Source of the DNA: a virus
IMG/VR virus record: IMGVR_UViG_3300044998_000101
Coordinates: 1 to 41,093 of that record
DNA: 41,093 nucleotides
Reading direction: 5' to 3' (one strand)
In this document: piece after piece, positions 36,475 to 41,093 of the stretch
How the letters are laid out: each line of letters opens with the position of its first letter
Numbering within the stretch: position 1 is the stretch's first letter
Notes under the pieces: model-generated
Told to the model about the DNA's origin: nothing
Database searches by the model: none
What the model saw: only the letters and a program-made list of their open reading frames with translations
Translations under genes and position numbers: made by a program

Positions 36475-37322
36475 ATCGTTGTTACTCCCACGTCCCCGTA
36501 TGATAAATGGTAGGTGGACGCCCCTACTTTTCTAATCACAATAATGGTCGAGCTACTGGCCGTGCCGTCGAGTTGTGGTGCTTCTCCGCCCGAGGCTCGC
36601 TTGGTGAAGTTAAATGTGGCGGTGCGGTTGCCCGTTCCGTCTTGGAAAAACTCAATAATCAACACGTCGCCAATCTGCATGTTAGTTGGTGTGTTCACAG
36701 TGATGTTGCCGGTCATTGATGGAATCTGTTGCATACTACCGTTCTCGTAGTCCGGTGTCACCGTTGCCGAGTATGGCAGGGTGTAAATCGGTCTTGGAGT
36801 CACAAAGAAGGCTCTGCGCCGTGCGTCTGCAATGTCCCCGTTTTCAATGTCTGGTGTTCCGTTTGGTACGGTAATGTTTGCAATGACCTCGTATGGGTTG
36901 CTCGATCCAATAGCGGTAGCAATTTCACTGTCAGTCGGTGCGACTGGTGAAGCCGAAGCAGCGCCCAACACTTTCGTAATGGTGACAAGTCCGCTTCCGT
37001 CGTTTGCAACGCTTGGGTCAGCCGAAAGGTCAAGATACACCACGATTGAAGCAATCAGTGGATTGCCCGCATTGTTGTTCGCAATCGCAAGGTTTACTAC
37101 TCCGGAGTTGCGTACTGGATACACATTGCCGGCCTTCTTCAAGTAAATGCGTCCAGCTGCAATATCCACACTCATGTTTGCGCCCGCGCCTCGTTGTGTT
37201 ACCGCGAAGTCTCCGCCAGCCACATTCAACACTCCCCCCTTGCGCACCATGTCGGTGAAAGGTTGTAATACCGTATCTTCTGGGTGGTTGTCAGCGCCAG
37301 AGCGCCATGTGTACAGTGCCAT
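36471..37322 (-). CDS. Putative baseplate/upper fibre protein
   Basis: A 283-residue beta-rich protein. The N-terminal part (YTWRSGADNHPEDTVLQPFT, VAGGDFAVTQRGAGANMSVD) resembles the start of phage baseplate/tail-fibre proteins that hold a following fibre. The middle has LIASIVVYLDLSADPSVAND and a conserved-looking ADARRRAFFVTPRP. The C-terminal part is a beta-sandwich-like stretch with DVLIIEFFQDGTGNRTATFN. It lies in the tail-tip gene group. Confidence 0.65.
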   Translation of the reverse strand: MALYTWRSGADNHPEDTVLQPFTDMVRKGGVLNVAGGDFAVTQRGAGANMSVDIAAGRIYLKKAGNVYPVRNSGVVNLAIANNNAGNPLIASIVVYLDLSADPSVANDGSGLVTITKVLGAASASPVAPTDSEIATAIGSSNPYEVIANITVPNGTPDIENGDIADARRRAFFVTPRPIYTLPYSATVTPDYENGSMQQIPSMTGNITVNTPTNMQIGDVLIIEFFQDGTGNRTATFNFTKRASGGEAPQLDGTASSSTIIVIRKVGASTYHLSYGDVGVTTI

Positions 37323-37324
37323 AG

Positions 37325-37558
37325 TTAAGCTCCTTTAGTCTTCACTTTCTTAATAAGCGCCTTGTCTCTGGTTTTCTTAATATCAGAATCAATGGTCGCT
37401 CGCAGTTCTTTTAATTTTTCCTGTTCCTTTTGGAACTGGTACTTTTCCATGAGTGGTCGCATCAAAGCGATCTCAATATAGTCTTCGGGTTTTGTAAAGC
37501 CCTCGGCAACAATAAACGCTTCCAGCTCTTCAGGTAGTTCAATAGTATATTGGCTCAT
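37325..37558 (-). CDS. 77-aa helical protein of the tail-tip region
   Basis: Start at 37558 is supported by a GGAGAG upstream and an ATGA overlap with the previous gene. The frame reads MSQYTIELPEELEAFIVAEG, then PEDYIEIALMRPLMEKYQFQ and a Lys-rich helical tail ending KKVKTKGA. The N-terminus resembles a short strand then helix. No family is recognised. Confidence 0.6.
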   Translation of the reverse strand: MSQYTIELPEELEAFIVAEGFTKPEDYIEIALMRPLMEKYQFQKEQEKLKELRATIDSDIKKTRDKALIKKVKTKGA

Positions 37559-37779
37559 ACATCTCTCCAAGTTCCGTTTTCGCACACTCTGGCTTTGTGC
37601 GTCGTGGTGTTGTAATACATCTTACCATTTTCCGCGGTTGGATTAGTAGAGTGGTGAGGCAAAATAAACTTGCCGTCACTCGGAATAACCACATTACGCA
37701 AAATGTTCTGCTTGAGCTGGGTAATGTCCCGCTTCATTTGCAATACTTGCTTGCTGAACTCCTCTAATAAGTGTTTCAT
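37555..37779 (-). CDS. 74-aa tail-tip protein
   Basis: Residues 1-30 are a coiled helix (LLEEFSKQVLQMKRDITQLK), followed by a short beta module (MYYNTTTHKARVCENGTWRD). The latter is typical of phage fibre or baseplate pieces that start with a coiled stalk and end in a small trimeric cap. It overlaps the upstream and downstream genes by four bases each. Confidence 0.6.
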   Translation of the reverse strand: MKHLLEEFSKQVLQMKRDITQLKQNILRNVVIPSDGKFILPHHSTNPTAENGKMYYNTTTHKARVCENGTWRDV

Positions 37780-38831
37780 CGTAACTCCGTTGTAATTACT
37801 GCCACGCCGTCATCACTGGAAACTGAAAACTTGCGAGCGTACACGCGCTTGTATTCGTTCTCTAAGTCCAATTGTGGCAGGTTCACTTTTACGCTGTCGC
37901 CCAATGCGTACTCGTCCCACCCTACAATTCGATCACTATGCACCAAGGTTGGGAAAATGATTGTACTCGTTGCCTCGTTGTCTAAAATGCGGTCGCCCTT
38001 GTCTTGCAGTGTGGTTGTCTCCGTGACTCCGCTCTCCTCTGATTTCGCTTCCATCAGTCCGAATGGGGTCTTGAGCGCGTTGCTTGCGTTACGCGTTGCG
38101 TACAAAACGTTCTCATTTTGGCCGTCGCCGGTGACGTGTACTTTGTTGGTCAGCCCTCGGCTAATCCGTTCTTTCCATGTCCAACTGAGTAAGTTTTCAC
38201 CACTAAAAATAAGGTTCGGTTTATTTTCGCCCTTCTGTGGATAGTACACATTAAACGCTCGGGTATTGTCGATCTCAAAGTCAAACGAATCGTTCAGGTT
38301 CTCGTTAGAAAGTCTCACAATAGACTCGCCCACTTCATCGAAGCTATACTTCCGATCACTATTTTTACTCGTTTCAATCGTCCCCTCTGTAATGCCTAGG
38401 TCACTGTACGGTGTGTCGCTGGTCTGGCTCTCATCAATCAGTGTCCACGCAATCTCTCCGCGGTCAGTAGCAACAAACTGTCGCAATGGTATTCCCGCAT
38501 ACCGCTTCCGTAATAACCCAAACACCCCTACGGTTTTGATCGTCACCTTCCGCTCTCCGTTTTCTTCGGGTGTAATCTCAATGTCGTCCACAATGCTGTC
38601 CAAAATCTTCACCCCGTTGCGGTAAATGAACAAGTTTCGTGTACTCGCAGTAAAGATGTCCGTCACTGTCGTGCCGTATGCTTTGGCTAATTTTCGCATT
38701 TCTTCAAAAGAAAAATCAAAACTCCCTACCGGCTCGTGGTTCAACTGTTCTCGGAAACTATACGACTTTAGCAGTAGGTTGTACCTATCGCCAAGTGCGG
38801 GATTCTCCAGAATAACTTGATAGTTCAACAT
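37776..38831 (-). CDS. Tail-tip protein, Gp37-like / Tal N-terminal type
   Basis: A 351-residue beta-rich protein from the ATG at 38831, with AGGA 11 bases upstream; the GTG at 38870 lies in the Dit gene. MLNYQVILENPALGDRYNLL, VGSFDFSFEEMRKLAKAYG, RNLFIYRNGVKILDSIVDD, GERKVTIKTVGVFGLLRKRY and the C-terminal YARKFSVSSDDGVAVITTE follow siphovirus Gp37-like tail proteins. These form the hub below the Dit ring. Its position after the Dit-like gene fits. No lysin-type domain is attached. Confidence 0.75.
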   Translation of the reverse strand: MLNYQVILENPALGDRYNLLLKSYSFREQLNHEPVGSFDFSFEEMRKLAKAYGTTVTDIFTASTRNLFIYRNGVKILDSIVDDIEITPEENGERKVTIKTVGVFGLLRKRYAGIPLRQFVATDRGEIAWTLIDESQTSDTPYSDLGITEGTIETSKNSDRKYSFDEVGESIVRLSNENLNDSFDFEIDNTRAFNVYYPQKGENKPNLIFSGENLLSWTWKERISRGLTNKVHVTGDGQNENVLYATRNASNALKTPFGLMEAKSEESGVTETTTLQDKGDRILDNEATSTIIFPTLVHSDRIVGWDEYALGDSVKVNLPQLDLENEYKRVYARKFSVSSDDGVAVITTELR

Positions 38832-38842
38832 AATTCGGTTTC

Positions 38843-39703
38843 CTAAATGCCTAGGTATTTGTCTCTCCACTGCAAATTGACATAGCCAATGGAGTTATAC
38901 ACAGCCGTAACGAGCTTCAACGTGTTCGTGCCGGCCACTAACTTGAGCCAGTCGCCACCAATGTATTGCAACACGTTCGCCCCTTCTGGGTCGTCGTCCG
39001 CGGTGTAAAACAATGCAGTCTGTCGTTTGGTGTCAATCTCAATTCTTTGTCCCGCTGTTAGCGTGTAGTTGAGGGTAATCTGTTCGCCGGTTGTTTGGTT
39101 GGTTAATGTCGGGTCTTCTAGCTCTCCGTGGAAAATGATAATCGGATAACTGTCGCTGTCTCCGTCGTTGGTTGCGGTACTGGTCACGCTTACCCCGCCG
39201 GCCATACTCATCGGAATTGCCATTGGAATCGCCATACCACCACCACTGAATACATAAATACTCAGCGTCTTCAGCTTGTCGCTTTCCAAGTACTCTTGCT
39301 CACTGTACAGGTTTAGCCGGTAACGTTCGCCGAAAAGCAACTCGTCAGTGAATCTAAAATCTCTGGTATACACAGGCACTCGCAATGTGAGGTCGTCCAT
39401 CGTCGTAAACTTAAAAATGCGTGGCGTAATGTCTCCGTCAATCAATCTCCTGCTCACGGCTTGAATCAATTGTCGCCTTCGGGTTCTGTACGTCTCAATG
39501 TCGTCACCCGTAACTTTCCCAACAATGCTAATTGCCCGCCCACCGTACAACTGATTGCCTACGAATGCGCCGTCGGTCGCGGGTCGTTGGCTTGCCGAAA
39601 GTCGAATCTCTGGAATGTCCAAGCCTTCAACCTTCTGGAAATAAAACCCAATGCGCTCGGAGTTACTGTGCATCTGGAAGCTGTCGAGGTATCCTGTTTT
39701 CAT
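38843..39703 (-). CDS. Distal tail protein (Dit-like)
   Basis: A 286-residue protein directly after the tape measure gene, sharing one base with its stop. MKTGYLDSFQMHSNSERIGF and FQKVEGLDIPEIRLSASQRP, GGRAISIVGKVTGDDIETYR, RRQLIQAVSRRLIDG and YTRDFRFTDELLFGERYRLN are the pattern of siphovirus Dit N-domains that form the hexameric ring at the tail tip. The C-terminal half (from about 170) is a beta-sandwich, GQRIEIDTKRQTALFYTADD, like a Dit galectin-type domain. The stretch GGGMAIPMAIPMSMAGG links them. Confidence 0.82.
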   Translation of the reverse strand: MKTGYLDSFQMHSNSERIGFYFQKVEGLDIPEIRLSASQRPATDGAFVGNQLYGGRAISIVGKVTGDDIETYRTRRRQLIQAVSRRLIDGDITPRIFKFTTMDDLTLRVPVYTRDFRFTDELLFGERYRLNLYSEQEYLESDKLKTLSIYVFSGGGMAIPMAIPMSMAGGVSVTSTATNDGDSDSYPIIIFHGELEDPTLTNQTTGEQITLNYTLTAGQRIEIDTKRQTALFYTADDDPEGANVLQYIGGDWLKLVAGTNTLKLVTAVYNSIGYVNLQWRDKYLGI

Positions 39704-41093
39704 TATGCCGTCCTTAGTGCGTATGATAGGTCGCGCAAGGCGAAAGCCACGTCTACATCACTGTAAATGTGGTTTGTCTGTTGAATCGTCTTACCGCCCA
39801 TGCCTTGTAATTCTGGGTTGCTATACACGTCTGATCCTCGTGGTAGGTTCACTAATTCAGGACCGCGCTCGCCCACAATAGCAGGACCACCGCGGAAGTT
39901 TCGCGCACCTTCAGCCAGCATCGGAATCTCATTGACCGTGGTGTAGCCCGGAATCTTGTCTCCCACGCTGTTTGCTCCGCGGATCAACATGTTAATACCG
40001 CCGATCACGTCGTTAATGCGTCGCTTAATCTCTCCCACAATCGAGTTCAAAATGCCGAACACTAACGACTTGATGCCGTTCCACACGTCGCCCCAAGTGA
40101 GGCCGAGTGCGTTCAGTCCAGCAGTCATCAACTTAAATACGTTCTCAATTGGCTTCCAAAATGTATTGCTCAAAAACCCAACAAAAGCCGTAAGTAAAGG
40201 AATGATAATCAGGTTAAATATGTTCGTAAAAATCTGGCCGAGCGTTGTGAGGACAGCCCCAATGAACCCGAAAATGCTTTGCAACACCGGCCACACAGTC
40301 CCCTGCATAAAGCCAAGGAAGCCGTTTACAATCCCTTGAATGTTCATGAAGTTGTTTTGCCACGCCAAAAACAGAGCTGCAACCGCAGCTGCAACGAGTA
40401 GGAAAATACCAATCACCGGCAACACCGAGATGGTCGCCGTCACTCCAATAGCGGTCAGTAGTCCGTTAATTCCAAGTAGTACCGTTGCTAAAAGTCCAGC
40501 ACCAGCCACAATCGCCAGAATCGCAGCCACTACTGTTGGGTGTTGAGCTGCAAATGTGGCGAATGCGTCCACTGCCGGTAGCACCGCGTCCATAATCATG
40601 TTGAGCGCCGGAAGCAAAGCGTTTCCAATCGTGATCGCCGTAGCGTTCATAATGTTCTTGAACTTGTCCATTTGAGCAGCAGCCGTGTTGTTCTTGACGT
40701 TAAACTCATTGATGAGTGACGTTCCTTTTGCGAACTCCGCATTGGCCGTACTCTGCAACAGTCTAAACCGATCCACTCCACCGCCCAAAGCGCCCACTAC
40801 CTTAATTGTTTCCTGTGTGCCGATCTTGAGGGTGTCCAATGTGTTGGCCAATTCCACAGCGTCCATGCCTTTGAGTGATTCTGAAAACTTAATCGCAAAC
40901 TCGGTCGGGTCAGTACTCAACAGCTCTTGTGCTTTTTTGGTGGTCATTCCCATGAGAGCTGCAAAGCCATCAATCTCTTTACCAGCCACCAAGAAGAAGT
41001 TAGTCATACCGCCGGAAGCAATCTGCGCGGAAAGTCCCGCCTCTTCAAACAACGTACCCAATGCTAGCGCGTCTTGAATGCTTGGCCGTAATG
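39703..41093 (-). CDS. Tail tape measure protein, C-terminal part (continues at left end)
   Basis: This is the remainder of the tape measure protein that begins at 737, including the 127-base duplicate at its 5' end. It runs LFEEAGLSAQIASGGMTNFF, QLLSTDPTEFAIK-type core and KVVGALGGGVDRFRLL, followed by hydrophobic helical stretches (about residues 350-500 of the whole: TVVAAILAIVAGAGLLATVL, ISVLPVIGIFLLVAAAVAAL, FLGFMQGTVWPVLQSIFGFI). It ends in a region with GPAIVGERGPELVNLP. The hydrophobic segments are expected in tape measure proteins that insert into the host membrane at DNA entry. Confidence 0.93.
   Translation of the reverse strand, partial: LRPSIQDALALGTLFEEAGLSAQIASGGMTNFFLVAGKEIDGFAALMGMTTKKAQELLSTDPTEFAIKFSESLKGMDAVELANTLDTLKIGTQETIKVVGALGGGVDRFRLLQSTANAEFAKGTSLINEFNVKNNTAAAQMDKFKNIMNATAITIGNALLPALNMIMDAVLPAVDAFATFAAQHPTVVAAILAIVAGAGLLATVLLGINGLLTAIGVTATISVLPVIGIFLLVAAAVAALFLAWQNNFMNIQGIVNGFLGFMQGTVWPVLQSIFGFIGAVLTTLGQIFTNIFNLIIIPLLTAFVGFLSNTFWKPIENVFKLMTAGLNALGLTWGDVWNGIKSLVFGILNSIVGEIKRRINDVIGGINMLIRGANSVGDKIPGYTTVNEIPMLAEGARNFRGGPAIVGERGPELVNLPRGSDVYSNPELQGMGGKTIQQTNHIYSDVDVAFALRDLSYALRTA
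40967..41093. repeat. Right copy of 127-bp terminal direct repeat
   Basis: Identical to bases 1-127; see the left copy. Removing one copy leaves a 40,966-bp circle in which the tape measure gene is intact. Confidence 0.95.

Overview
The window is a complete tailed-phage genome with a siphovirus plan. It was assembled as a circle and opened inside the tape measure gene. Bases 40967-41093 repeat bases 1-127 exactly, so the unique sequence is 40,966 bp and the tape measure gene runs off the left edge and re-enters at the right. Every gene but one (a MazG-like enzyme) lies on the minus strand, so transcription runs from high to low coordinates. The code is standard (TAA, TAG and TGA all end genes), Shine-Dalgarno sites are good, and ATGA-type stop/start overlaps are common. 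The host cannot be named. A C39-type lysis peptidase, a Dit-like tail protein and a small lmo0937-type membrane protein would fit a monoderm or otherwise unusual host, but this is weak evidence. I see no integrase, repressor, DNA polymerase, primase or helicase.

Layout in the direction of transcription. From 32.2 kb to 22.5 kb lies an early/middle region. It contains a zinc-ribbon gene behind a leader-peptide/hairpin element, a 350-nt gene-free stretch rich in stem-loops, a second structured RNA closed by a 24-nt inverted repeat, several small Cys-rich or coiled proteins, and a recombination block (Rad52-like annealing protein, YqaJ/lambda-type exonuclease, long coiled-coil protein, SWIM zinc-finger protein). 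After these come a lipoprotein, a membrane-anchored RlpA-like barrel protein and a chain of tightly coupled small genes. The MazG-like gene at 22931-23449 reads the other way and its 3' end overlaps the last gene of that chain.

From 22.8 kb to 17 kb are small membrane, HNH-like and HTH genes, then SSB. Next is the most unusual module: a ParB-like/TET-JBP dioxygenase fusion, a 62-aa protein and a TET-associated-type glycosyltransferase, in overlapping frames. No DNA cytosine methyltransferase is visible, so a base-J-like route (thymine to 5-hydroxymethyluracil to a glycosylated base) is a reasonable hypothesis.

From 17 kb down to 1 and on to 34 kb is the virion program: small and large terminase, Mu-type portal, Mu F-type minor head protein, protease/scaffold with a strong internal scaffold start, decoration protein, major capsid protein, a giant LamG/DUF2341 repeat protein, head-tail connectors, tail tube, a tail assembly chaperone pair with a dnaX-type -1 frameshift, tape measure, Dit-like and Gp37-like tail proteins, and baseplate/fibre proteins. 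It ends with small membrane proteins and a C39-peptidase/holin lysis cassette closed by an intrinsic terminator at 32.3 kb.

Five promoters in the early/middle part share a TAACCC block directly in front of, or a near copy around, a TTGACA-type -35 box, which suggests coordinated control.
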